DNA of 64,000 bases from the NCBI GenBank assembly GCA_033856025.1, contig JAWVFQ010000007.1, positions 42,334-106,333 on the forward strand, read 5' to 3'. Positions 19,744 to 28,030 of this stretch are shown here, piece by piece (within the stretch, counting starts at the first letter, position 1; each line of letters begins with the position of its first letter). The position numbers and the translations under genes are program-made. The notes under the pieces were generated by a model that was given only the letters and a program-made list of their open reading frames with translations, had not been told where the DNA came from and did no database searches. This DNA comes from AC-38 sp033856025. GTDB lineage: Bacteria; Actinomycetota; Thermoleophilia; Solirubrobacterales; Solirubrobacteraceae.

Positions 19744-20298
19744 TCACGCAGTCTTCAGGAGGTCGAGCAGCACGGCCACCGGGAGGCCGACGACGGTGAA
19801 GTAGTCGCCTGTGACGGAGCGCACGAGCCCGGCCCCGCGTCCCTGGATCGCGTAGCCCCCCGCCTTGTCCGCCCATTCGTTCGTGGCGACGTACTCGGCG
19901 ATGTCGCTGGCGCTCAGCTCGCGAAAGCTCACGTCGGTGGAGGCCAGCGCCTCGTGCTCGCCGCCGAGACCGCCGACCATGCACAGCGCGCCGAGCACCG
20001 CGTGCGTGCGACCGGACAGCCGCCGCAGGTGCGACTCGGCCTCCGCGGCGTCGGCCGGCTTGCCCAGGATGTCCCCGCCCAGGACGACCACGGTGTCCGC
20101 TCCCAGGACCCGCCGCCCGGGGTGCGACTCGGCCACCGCCCGCGCCTTGCGCCGCGCGTTCTCCCGCGCCGCGTCGCGGGCATCCCCGGCCACGATCTCC
20201 TCCACGCCCGACGGAACGGCCTCGAACGGAATTCCGATCTGCTCGAGGATCGCCGCGCGCTGCGGCGAGCTCGAAGCGAGGATGAGGGGGTCCGTCAA
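19744..20298 (-). CDS. maf: Maf family nucleoside triphosphate pyrophosphatase
   Basis: A 184-residue house-cleaning enzyme that hydrolyses non-canonical nucleoside triphosphates. The N-terminal LILASSSPQRAAILEQIG is the Maf signature. GADTVVVLGGDILGKP and the C-terminal GGYAIQGRGAGLVRSVTGDYFTVVGLPV complete the active site. The start ATG overlaps the stop of the upstream secreted protein by four bases (ATGA), which is a surprising coupling for an exported protein and a housekeeping enzyme. mreB begins 157 bases further on. Confidence 0.95.
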   Translation of the reverse strand: MTDPLILASSSPQRAAILEQIGIPFEAVPSGVEEIVAGDARDAARENARRKARAVAESHPGRRVLGADTVVVLGGDILGKPADAAEAESHLRRLSGRTHAVLGALCMVGGLGGEHEALASTDVSFRELSASDIAEYVATNEWADKAGGYAIQGRGAGLVRSVTGDYFTVVGLPVAVLLDLLKTA

Positions 20299-21692
20299 AT
20301 TGGTGCGAAGTCCAGGTAGCTGCTCTCGCGGATCGCGAGGCGGCGCAGGACTATCTTGACATCACCGGACGTGGAACCCATGTGGGCTTCGGCGGTGAAG
20401 GTGTTACCGCGGCGCAGGCGCAGGACGATCCGGCGCGCGCGGAACGTGCGCAACGGCACGGAGGTGGACAGCAGTGCGCCTCCGAGCTCGGACAGCAGCG
20501 GCCCGGGGCAGCGGCCGCGCAGCGGGTTGCCATCGCCGTAGCCGCCCGAGTAGCGCACCGTCACCCTGCGGCCGACCACGCTGATGTCCAACGAGCCGGT
20601 GCGAGCCGGGATGGCGCTGCCGCAGAACCCGCCTGTCTGCCAGGTCTGCGACTGCACGGCGGTCCCCGGCCCGGACCAGTTGGCCCCGCCGTGCACCGAC
20701 TCGACCCCGCGCGACGGCCCCGACATCAGGCCGAGGGCCGCGCGGAAGCGGCTGCGGGGAACCGTCGCCGGGCCCTGCGCGGTCAGAGCGGCCTCGCCGC
20801 TCGTGGCCCGGGCCGTGAGGTCGACCTTTCCCTCCAGCCCACAGGCGTCCAGCGGCGCGCAGCGGCCGGGGTCGGGCTGCCCGCGAAGGGCGACGCGTAC
20901 GCGACCGGTCACGCGCTCCACCCGGTAGACGGCGGTCAGGACGCGGGCGCGCCGGCGACGGACGGGCAACGAAGCCGGCGCCGGCGCGGCTTCGTCGGTG
21001 CGCCGGGGGTGGCCCAGCCGGAACACGAGCGAGGAGCGCACCGTCCCGGCGAAGCCATGCCCCGCGAACCCCCGCTCGGCCGGCAGGGCGACGGTCAGTC
21101 GGCCGCGGCGCATGGCGGCAAGCGAGACGCGCGGCGATGGGAGAGCACGCGCCACGTCCGCCTGCAGCGGCCCGCCGCAGCGCGTGGCGAACAGGTCCTC
21201 GCCGCCGAACCCGGTGAGATCGAAGCGCAGCCGCCCCGGACCCGCGGGGTCCAACGTGGGCGCCGCGTTGGAGCGGCCGGCATCGGCGCACGTCGCCACG
21301 GCGCCATCGAGCCCGCGACGCACCTGGGCCACGACGCTCGCGGGCTCGTCCAACCCGGACGCCAGGAAGACGACTCCGTCGGTCTGGCGGTGGCCGCCGA
21401 GCACCGTGTCCAACACGAGAAGCGTGCCCCGTGGTCCCGGGTCCCAGACGATGTGCCCGGCGGTGTCGCAGGTCCCCAGGAACGCGCAGCCCGACGCGCG
21501 GTCGCCGTGGAACTCGACCTCCACCCGCCCCTGGATCGCCATCGGAGCCTGGGTCTGGCGCACCACCCGGCCCGGCCCGCCGAACACGATCCCGAACTCG
21601 CCGCCGGAGGCGCGAGCCCCCGCGAGCGCGTCGCCCGACCCGGTCAGGGTCAGCAGGGCGGCGACCGCGCCGGCGACGAGTCCCCGTCTCAC
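20295..21692 (-). CDS. Secreted Cys-motif protein, paralogue A
   Basis: A 465-residue exported protein. The GTG at 21692 starts RRGLVAGAVAALLTLTGSGDALAG, a clear Sec signal peptide. The mature part is beta-rich and appears to hold two related halves. Each has a GC...C segment (SGCAFLGTCDTAG; GRCAPLDACGLEGKV) and ends in an RC-GP motif (ATRCGGPLQADVARALP; RGRCPGPLLSELGGALL). The phrase YRVERVTGRVRV starts the second half. The same pattern occurs in paralogue B directly upstream, which overlaps it by four bases (GTGA). I know no function for this family. Confidence 0.8.
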   Translation of the reverse strand: MRRGLVAGAVAALLTLTGSGDALAGARASGGEFGIVFGGPGRVVRQTQAPMAIQGRVEVEFHGDRASGCAFLGTCDTAGHIVWDPGPRGTLLVLDTVLGGHRQTDGVVFLASGLDEPASVVAQVRRGLDGAVATCADAGRSNAAPTLDPAGPGRLRFDLTGFGGEDLFATRCGGPLQADVARALPSPRVSLAAMRRGRLTVALPAERGFAGHGFAGTVRSSLVFRLGHPRRTDEAAPAPASLPVRRRRARVLTAVYRVERVTGRVRVALRGQPDPGRCAPLDACGLEGKVDLTARATSGEAALTAQGPATVPRSRFRAALGLMSGPSRGVESVHGGANWSGPGTAVQSQTWQTGGFCGSAIPARTGSLDISVVGRRVTVRYSGGYGDGNPLRGRCPGPLLSELGGALLSTSVPLRTFRARRIVLRLRRGNTFTAEAHMGSTSGDVKIVLRRLAIRESSYLDFAPI

Positions 21693-23050
21693 CGCCGGCC
21701 TCCGCGCACGATCAGCTTCTCGCGGCGCAGCTCCGCCACGATCGTGGTGGCGTGCCGGCCGCCGTAGCCCTTCCCGGCGAAGCGACCGTCGCCCCCGAGG
21801 CGCAGTGTCACGTGCGAGCGCAGGAGATCCGCGGGCGCGACGGTACCCGTGGCGCCCCGACGGTCGCCCAGGACATCCGCCCGCGCCGGCCCCGGGCACC
21901 GGGCTCGCAGCGGGTCCGGGGTCCCCAGGTCGGACGTCGGGCGCAGGGTTACCGTCCGGCGGGCGGAGGACATCTCGACGGCGACCCCCGGGCCCGGCGC
22001 GGTGTCGCGGCACCCCGCCGTGCCGCTGGCGCGCAGCTCCTCCACGGTCACGGCGCCGCGCGCATCGAACCGCGGCTCGACGCTGCCGTAGACGGACATC
22101 CGCCCCGCGCGGAACGCGCTCAGGACGGCGGCGCGGCCAACCGGCGAGCGGCCACCGGCCGGGACGGCGTCGACGCGCGCGTTCCCGCCCGGGGCATCGA
22201 ACGTACGGGTCACGATCCCCGTCGTGCCGCAGCCGTCCAGCACTTCGCATCCGAGCTCCGGCAGACCGGCGAAGTCCACCGTCGTCCGGGCGGTCAGGCG
22301 CTCGACGCGGTACGCGATCTCCACCGCCGACCGCGGCTCGGAGCCAGCACCGGTTTCCCGGCTCGCGTTCTGGCTCAGGCGCAGGTGCGCGAAGCGCAGC
22401 GCGACGTCGTAGGCCACCTCCCCGGCGAGGGGCCCGGCGGCGAAGGCCCGGCGACCCGCCAGCCTCAGGGACACGGGCTCGCGCCGCAACCGGGGCACGT
22501 CGATGTCCGCGTGCGGAAGCGCGTCCGCGAGGTCCAGGGCGGTCGGCCCGGCGCAGCGTCCCGACGAGAAGAACCCGATTATCGAGCCGAAGCCCAGCCG
22601 CGACGCTCCGCCCGGCCCCGCCGCGATCTCCAGGCTGAGCTGCACCGGGAGCGGCTGGATGCAGAGGCCCGGATCGTGCCCGGGCTCGTCGTGCCGCGCG
22701 CGCACGACGACCGGGGTCTCGTCACTGCCCATCGAACCGGACCCGTAGGACTCCCAGCGCCTGCCGAAGTGCAGGATCTCGAGCTCGCCGCGCAGGTTGG
22801 GGCGCAGGGTGAAGCCACCGCTCTCGCCGCACATGCCGGCCTCGCCGCACCCACGGGCCGGGTCGCCGCGCCAGCTCACGACGATGGTCCCGTGCGTGGA
22901 CGCGTCGGTCACGTACGTGCCCGGAGGGCCGACGCCCGCGTGCGCCGGCGTCGCGGCGCACGTCATCACGGCGACGATCGCCGCCAGCCCCCCTGAGCGC
23001 TCAAGCCTCCCGATGCACTCGATCCTGGCGGGCGGGGGGCCGTGCGTCAA
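21689..23050 (-). CDS. Secreted Cys-motif protein, paralogue B
   Basis: A 453-residue exported protein similar in layout to paralogue A. The TTG at 23050 gives a long start, and a hydrophobic run (GGLAAIVAVMTCAATPAHAG) serves as signal peptide; the exact start is uncertain. The two halves show GCGEAGMCGESG... SSGRCAGPTALDLADALP and YRVERLTARTTV... GCEVLDGCGTTGIV... RARCPGPARADVLG. Together A and B hold four copies of one cysteine-bearing module, pointing to internal then tandem duplication. It lies between ndk and paralogue A on one probable transcript. Confidence 0.78.
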   Translation of the reverse strand: MTHGPPPARIECIGRLERSGGLAAIVAVMTCAATPAHAGVGPPGTYVTDASTHGTIVVSWRGDPARGCGEAGMCGESGGFTLRPNLRGELEILHFGRRWESYGSGSMGSDETPVVVRARHDEPGHDPGLCIQPLPVQLSLEIAAGPGGASRLGFGSIIGFFSSGRCAGPTALDLADALPHADIDVPRLRREPVSLRLAGRRAFAAGPLAGEVAYDVALRFAHLRLSQNASRETGAGSEPRSAVEIAYRVERLTARTTVDFAGLPELGCEVLDGCGTTGIVTRTFDAPGGNARVDAVPAGGRSPVGRAAVLSAFRAGRMSVYGSVEPRFDARGAVTVEELRASGTAGCRDTAPGPGVAVEMSSARRTVTLRPTSDLGTPDPLRARCPGPARADVLGDRRGATGTVAPADLLRSHVTLRLGGDGRFAGKGYGGRHATTIVAELRREKLIVRGGRR

Positions 23051-23053
23051 CCG

Positions 23054-23452
23054 CTAACCGAAGAACAGGCCGGCCTCGCGCTCCGCGGACTCGGGGGAGT
23101 CGCTGCCGTGGACGAGGTTCGTGCCGGTCTCGATGGCGTAGTCGCCGCGGATCGAGCCGGGTGCCGCCTCCAACGGGTTCGTCGCGCCGATGACCTGGCG
23201 GGCGGCGGGCACGGCCGACTCGCCCTCCAGCACCATCGCCACGAGCGGGCCCGAGGTGATGAAGTCGACGAGCTCGCCGAAGAACGGGCGCTCGCTGTGC
23301 TCGGCGTAGTGGCGCTCGGCCAGCTCGCGGTCCATGGTCATCTGGCGCAGGGCGGCGATCCGCAGGCCCTTGCGCTCGAAGCGGGCGATGATCTCGCCGG
23401 TCAGGCCGCGGGCGTACGCGTCGGGCTTGACCAGGATGAGTGTCCGGTCCAT
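23054..23452 (-). CDS. ndk: Nucleoside diphosphate kinase
   Basis: A 132-residue enzyme that balances nucleoside triphosphate pools through a phospho-His intermediate. The N-terminal MDRTLILVKPDAYARG and the catalytic NLVHGSDS with His115 are exact family motifs. The length is slightly short but complete (C-terminus REAGLFFG). It follows the zinc-ribbon gene by 22 bases on the same strand. Confidence 0.97.
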   Translation of the reverse strand: MDRTLILVKPDAYARGLTGEIIARFERKGLRIAALRQMTMDRELAERHYAEHSERPFFGELVDFITSGPLVAMVLEGESAVPAARQVIGATNPLEAAPGSIRGDYAIETGTNLVHGSDSPESAEREAGLFFG

Positions 23453-23474
23453 CGGGGTCCTTTCGGGTGCGGGG

Positions 23475-23975
23475 TTACGTCGTGGCCGGCGCGGAGCGCC
23501 GTCGGCGCCGGGGCGTCTCGGGCGGCTGCCCCACCTCGGCCTCGCAGTACGGGCAGATGCGCCAGGCGGGATCGAGCGGGCGCGCGCAGTTCTGGCAGGG
23601 GTCCTTGAGCTTGCGCATGCACGCCGGGCAGCGCAGGAAGTCGCGCTCGATCTCGGCGTCGCAGTACGGGCACAGCTGGAAACCGGCGGCGTGCAGGCGC
23701 GCCTCGGCCGCCTGCATCTCCAGCTCGCGCTCCCGGATGTCCTCCAGGAACTCGGGCGGGCGCACGATCAGGTAGACGAGCGTCCCGACGAACGGGAACA
23801 GCGACGCCGCGGTCGAGCAGCCGATCAGCATCGGGTCGGTCATGCGCCGGCGGGCGTCCGCGTACGTCCAGTACACGAGCGCGAGCCACACGACCACCAT
23901 GAAGAGAATCAGCAGGTTGACGAACAGGCTGAGGCCCGCGTTGTCGATCCCGAATACCGCTAACACCGGTTCCAC
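23475..23975 (-). CDS. Membrane protein with double zinc ribbon
   Basis: A 166-residue protein with two N-terminal hydrophobic segments (about residues 17-36 and 50-71). A short charged helix leads to four Cys pairs at 102/105, 116/119, 127/130 and 141/144 (LCPYC, CPAC, CQNC, CPYC), i.e. two zinc ribbons facing the cytoplasm by inference. The tail is basic (PRRRRRSAPATT). Such ribbons usually mediate protein or nucleic-acid contacts; no enzyme motif is present. It is cotranscribed with folC and ndk. Confidence 0.85.
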   Translation of the reverse strand: MEPVLAVFGIDNAGLSLFVNLLILFMVVVWLALVYWTYADARRRMTDPMLIGCSTAASLFPFVGTLVYLIVRPPEFLEDIRERELEMQAAEARLHAAGFQLCPYCDAEIERDFLRCPACMRKLKDPCQNCARPLDPAWRICPYCEAEVGQPPETPRRRRRSAPATT

Positions 23976-24000
23976 CGGGCGCGAGTGTAATCGAGCGTCG

Positions 24001-24117
24001 TCACAGGAAGAGTCGGCCGAAGCCGTAGCCGATCGCGAAGAACACGAGGATCACGATCGCCACGATCACCGCGACGAACCCGATCATCGGGAGGAATCTG
24101 GGCTCTTCCTCGTTCAC
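24001..24117 (-). CDS. 38-residue single-helix membrane peptide
   Basis: A small gene reading MNEEEPRFLPMIGFVAVIVA and then IVILVFFAIGYGFGRLFL. An acidic start precedes one transmembrane helix of about 22 residues with a Gly/aromatic end. The GTG at 24117 overlaps the folC stop by four bases (GTGA), the same coupling seen between its neighbours, which strongly supports translation. It is 25 bases upstream of the zinc-ribbon membrane gene. The function is unknown; the topology suits a small subunit or regulator of a membrane complex. Confidence 0.72.
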   Translation of the reverse strand: MNEEEPRFLPMIGFVAVIVAIVILVFFAIGYGFGRLFL

Positions 24118-25457
24118 AGCGTGGAGGCCCGCCTCCGTGCGCCGCCCCGCGCGAGGTCGGCGATGAGGTAGATCGACCCGGTGGCCAGGACGCCGCCGCC
24201 CGGGCCGGCGAGCTCGCGCGCCCGCGCCAGCGCCGCATGCGGGTCGGCCTGCAGCTCGATGGGCGGCGGGTCGGACGCCACCTGACGCGCGAGCGACTCC
24301 AGCGTGGCCGGCGGCAGCGCGCGCGGGTTGGCGTTGCGGGTGAACACGACGGCGCGAGAGGATGGCAGGAGCTCGCGCAGCATGCCAGCGGCATCCTTGT
24401 CCTCGAGGATCGACACGACGGCCACCGGCGGTCGCCCGCCGAACATCTCGGGCACCGACGCCACGAGCGCCGCCACCCCCGCGGGGTTGTGCGCCCCGTC
24501 CACGATCGTCAGGGGATCGCGCCCGACGACCTCGCAGCGCCCGGGGATCGACACGGACGCCGCGGCCTCGGCGACCGCGCGCGGATCGAGACGCGAGGGC
24601 AGGCTTTCGCCGGCCGCGGCCCCGGAGGGTGGCCGCTGGGCGGTCTCGTGACGCTCCGCGGCGAGGAACGCGCCGGCGGCGGCCGCGGCGGCCGCGAAGT
24701 TCTCCCGCTGGAAGGCGCCGGGGGCGGCGACCGAGACGTCGGGGGTGGGCGGCGCGTGGATGAGGCGGGCGTGGTGGGCCACGGCCGCGGCGGTCGCCTC
24801 CTCGAGGGCATCGGGGTGCAGGTCTCCGACCACGAGCGTCCCCCCGTCGCGGACCACCGCCAGCTTCTCGCGCGCGATGTCACGGACGGTCGGGCCCAGC
24901 CAGCGGGTGTGGTCCAGTCCGACGTTGGTCAGGACCTGGACGCGCGTGTCCAGGGTGTTCGTGGCGTCCCAGCGCCCGCCCAGGCCCGCCTCGATCACCG
25001 CCACCTCCACCCCCGCGTCGGCCAGCGCCACGTAGGCCGCCGCGGTCAGGAGCTCGAACTGGGTCACGCGGTCGCCGGGCGCGGCGGTCCGGTCGACCGC
25101 CTCGGCCGCCCGCGCCGCGCGCTGGACGGCCGCCGCGAACGCGGCGCCGCCGATCTCGGCCCCGCGCGCGTGGATGCGCTCGGTGAACGAGACCAGGTGC
25201 GGCGAGGTGTAGGAGCCGGCGGCCAGCCCGTGGGCGTCCAGGACGGCCTCGGCCATCCGCACCGTGGACGACTTCCCGTTCGTCCCGACGACGTGGATGG
25301 CCGCGAACGAACGCTCCGGCGAGCCCAGCGCCGTGGTCAGCCGGCGCATCCGGTCCAGCCCGAAGCGCATGCCGAACAGCTCCAGGCCGAGGAGGTGGTC
25401 CTTCGCCGCCTCGAGGGTCCACGCGCGCGAGCCGCCGCGCGGCGCCCGGGCGCTCAC
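24114..25457 (-). CDS. folC: Bifunctional folylpolyglutamate synthase/dihydrofolate synthase
   Basis: A 447-residue Mur-ligase-fold enzyme that adds glutamate to folates using ATP. The P-loop is VGTNGKSST near residue 60, followed by SYTSPHLVSFTERI and VIEAGLGGRWDATNT. The Mur C-terminal domain carries VDGAHNPAGVAAL. The GTG at 25457 overlaps the valS stop by four bases (GTGA). The valS-folC order is common in Gram-positive bacteria. Confidence 0.95.
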   Translation of the reverse strand: MSARAPRGGSRAWTLEAAKDHLLGLELFGMRFGLDRMRRLTTALGSPERSFAAIHVVGTNGKSSTVRMAEAVLDAHGLAAGSYTSPHLVSFTERIHARGAEIGGAAFAAAVQRAARAAEAVDRTAAPGDRVTQFELLTAAAYVALADAGVEVAVIEAGLGGRWDATNTLDTRVQVLTNVGLDHTRWLGPTVRDIAREKLAVVRDGGTLVVGDLHPDALEEATAAAVAHHARLIHAPPTPDVSVAAPGAFQRENFAAAAAAAGAFLAAERHETAQRPPSGAAAGESLPSRLDPRAVAEAAASVSIPGRCEVVGRDPLTIVDGAHNPAGVAALVASVPEMFGGRPPVAVVSILEDKDAAGMLRELLPSSRAVVFTRNANPRALPPATLESLARQVASDPPPIELQADPHAALARARELAGPGGGVLATGSIYLIADLARGGARRRASTL

Positions 25458-28006
25458 ACCGCCTCCAGCTCGGAGCGCAGCCGCGCCAGCTTCTCCCGCT
25501 CGGCCTCGACGACCTGGGCCGGCGCCTTCGCGGTGAAGCCCTGGTTGGCCAGCTTGCCCTCGCTGCGCGCGATCTCGGACTCGATCCCCGCGCGGCGCTC
25601 GGCGCGCCGGCGCTCGGCCGCGCCCGGGTCGAAGCCGCCGCCCGCCAGGATCTCCACCGCGCCGCCCGGGATGGGCACCGAGGCCACGGGATCGCCGCCG
25701 TCCGCGCTCAACTCGAGCCGGGCGAAGCGGGCCAGGTGGGCCAGCGTGTCGTCGTAGCCCTCCGCGGCCAGCCGCGCCGGCACCGTCTCGCCGGGCTGCA
25801 GGCCCACGTGGTCGCGCCAGCCGCGCAGCGCCCGCACGGCCTCGATCGCCCGGCCCACGCGCGCCTCGGCCTCGTCGTCCAGCCATGCCGGCTCCAGCCC
25901 CTCGACCGCGCGCCCGGCCAGCAGGCCGCGCTCGCCCGGCAGATGCGACCAGATCTCCTCCGTCACGAACGGGATCACCGGGTGCGCGAGCTCCAGCGTC
26001 TCGGTCAGCACGAACAGCAGGTGGGCGGACAGCGCCTCGCGGTCGGCGTCCTGGTCGTAGAGCCGTGGCTTGACCATCTCCAGGTACCAGTCGCACAGCT
26101 CGCCGTACACGAACTCGTACAGGCCCAGCGCGGCGTGGGAGAAGTCGAACTCCGCCACGCAGTCGGCCATCATCCGCTTGGCCCGCTGCACCCTCGACAG
26201 GATCCAGCGGTCCTCCACCGTCTCGGGCCGCGGCGCCGGGTCCACGTCCTCGACGACCCCGAGCAGCGCGAAGCGCGACGCGTTCCAGAGCTTGTTGGCC
26301 AGCTGCTGGCCCTGCTCGACCTTGGCCGCGCTGTAGCGCACGTCCTGCGTGGAGGACATGGCCAGCAGGCCGAAGCGCACGGCGTCGGCGCCGTGGCGCT
26401 CGATCTCGTCGACGGGGTCGATCCCCGTCCCCAGCGACTTGCTCATCCGCCGCCCGTCCGGCGCCTGGATCACCGAGTGCACGTACACGTCGTGGAACGG
26501 CACCTCGCCCATGAACTCCAGGCCCATCATGATCATCCGCGCCACCCACAGGAACAGGATGTCGCGCGCCGTGGAGAGGACGTCCGTGGGGTAGAAGGCG
26601 CGCAGCGCCGGGGTCGTCTCGGGCCAGCCGAGGGTGGCGAACGGCCACAGCGCGCTGGAGAACCAGGTGTCCAGCACGTCGGGATCGCGCTCCCAGCCGT
26701 CGCCCCGCGGCGGGTCGACGCCCACGTGGGTCTCCTCGCCCCGGTACCAGACCGGCAGCTGGTGGCCCCACCACAGCTGGCGCGACAGCGTCCACGGGCG
26801 GATGTTCTCCATCCAGTCCAGGTAGACCTGACGCTGGCCGTCGGGATGGATGCGCACGCGCCCGTCGCGCACCGCCTCGATGGCCGGGCTCGCCAGCTCG
26901 TCCATGCGCATGAACCACTGGAGGGAGATGAGCGGCTCGATGCGCTCGCCGGAGCGGTGGGACACCGGCACCTCGTGGCGGTAGGCCTCGCGGGCCACCA
27001 GCCGGCCCTCGGCCTCCAGCGCCGCCACGACGCGCTCGCGCGCCTCCAGCGCCGGCAGGCCGGCGAACTGCCCGGCCACCTCGTTCATCCGCCCGTCCTC
27101 GCCGATCACGGAGATCTCCTCCAGCCCGTGCCGGCGCCCGATGTCGAAGTCGTTGGGGTCGTGGCCGGGCGTGATCTTCAGGGCGCCCGTGCCGAACTCC
27201 GGCCTGACGTACTCATCGGCGATGACCGGCACGCTGCGCCGCACGAGCGGGATCACCGCGGTGCCGCCGACCAGCGAGGCGTAGCGCTCGTCGCCGGGGT
27301 GCACGGCCACCGCCGTGTCGGCCAGGATCGTCTCCGGGCGCACGGTCGCGACGACGACCTCGCCCCCACCTTCGACGTCGTAGCGCACGTGGTAGAGGAC
27401 GTCGTCGACCTCCTCCTGGACGACCTCGAGGTCCGAGATGGCCGAGCAGCTGCCCGGGTCCCAGTTGACCAGGTAGCGGTCGCGATAGATCAGGCCCTTC
27501 TCGTAGAGGCCGACGAAGACGCGCGTCACCGCCGCGGCGTAGGCCTCGTCGAGGGTGAAGCGCTCGTCCTCGTAGTCCAGCGAGGCGCCCAGGCGCTTGA
27601 ACTGCTCGACGATCGTCGAGCCGTGCTCGCGGCGCCACTCCCACGCGCGCCCCACGAACGCCTCGCGCCCCAGCTGCGCCCTGGTCACGCCCTCCGCGGC
27701 CAGCGCCTGCTCCACCTTCGTCTGCGTGGCGATGCCGGCGTGGTCGGTGCCGAAGATCCACTTCGTGCGCAGCCCGCGCATCCGGTGGTAGCGGACGAGC
27801 ACGTCCTGGATCGACCCGTTGAGCGCGTGGCCCATGTGCAGCGAGCCCGTGACGTTGGGCGGCGGGACCGCGATCGAGTAGTTGTCGGCGGCCGTCCCCT
27901 CGGGCTCCGGGTGGAAGATCCCCGAGGCCAGCCAGCGCTCCACGATCCGAGGCTCGATCTCGGACGGCTCGTAGCGCTTGCGCGACTCCAGCTCCTCGCG
28001 GGACAC
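25454..28006 (-). CDS. valS: Valyl-tRNA synthetase
   Basis: An 850-residue class I synthetase. The HIGH motif reads HMGH at residues 57-60 (NVTGSLHMGHALNG) and the KMSKS motif reads RMSKS at 520-524. The editing domain includes VATVRPETILADTAVAVHP. A C-terminal coiled-coil arm (ARSEGKLANQGFTAKAPAQVVEAEREKLARL) binds tRNA, as in bacterial ValRS. The GTG at 28006 begins SREELESRKRYEPSEIEPR. It lies 24 bases downstream of the TIR-WD40 gene on the same strand. Confidence 0.97.
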   Translation of the reverse strand: MSREELESRKRYEPSEIEPRIVERWLASGIFHPEPEGTAADNYSIAVPPPNVTGSLHMGHALNGSIQDVLVRYHRMRGLRTKWIFGTDHAGIATQTKVEQALAAEGVTRAQLGREAFVGRAWEWRREHGSTIVEQFKRLGASLDYEDERFTLDEAYAAAVTRVFVGLYEKGLIYRDRYLVNWDPGSCSAISDLEVVQEEVDDVLYHVRYDVEGGGEVVVATVRPETILADTAVAVHPGDERYASLVGGTAVIPLVRRSVPVIADEYVRPEFGTGALKITPGHDPNDFDIGRRHGLEEISVIGEDGRMNEVAGQFAGLPALEARERVVAALEAEGRLVAREAYRHEVPVSHRSGERIEPLISLQWFMRMDELASPAIEAVRDGRVRIHPDGQRQVYLDWMENIRPWTLSRQLWWGHQLPVWYRGEETHVGVDPPRGDGWERDPDVLDTWFSSALWPFATLGWPETTPALRAFYPTDVLSTARDILFLWVARMIMMGLEFMGEVPFHDVYVHSVIQAPDGRRMSKSLGTGIDPVDEIERHGADAVRFGLLAMSSTQDVRYSAAKVEQGQQLANKLWNASRFALLGVVEDVDPAPRPETVEDRWILSRVQRAKRMMADCVAEFDFSHAALGLYEFVYGELCDWYLEMVKPRLYDQDADREALSAHLLFVLTETLELAHPVIPFVTEEIWSHLPGERGLLAGRAVEGLEPAWLDDEAEARVGRAIEAVRALRGWRDHVGLQPGETVPARLAAEGYDDTLAHLARFARLELSADGGDPVASVPIPGGAVEILAGGGFDPGAAERRRAERRAGIESEIARSEGKLANQGFTAKAPAQVVEAEREKLARLRSELEAV

Positions 28007-28030
28007 GGGCCTGAGTCTAGTTTCGGCCGT

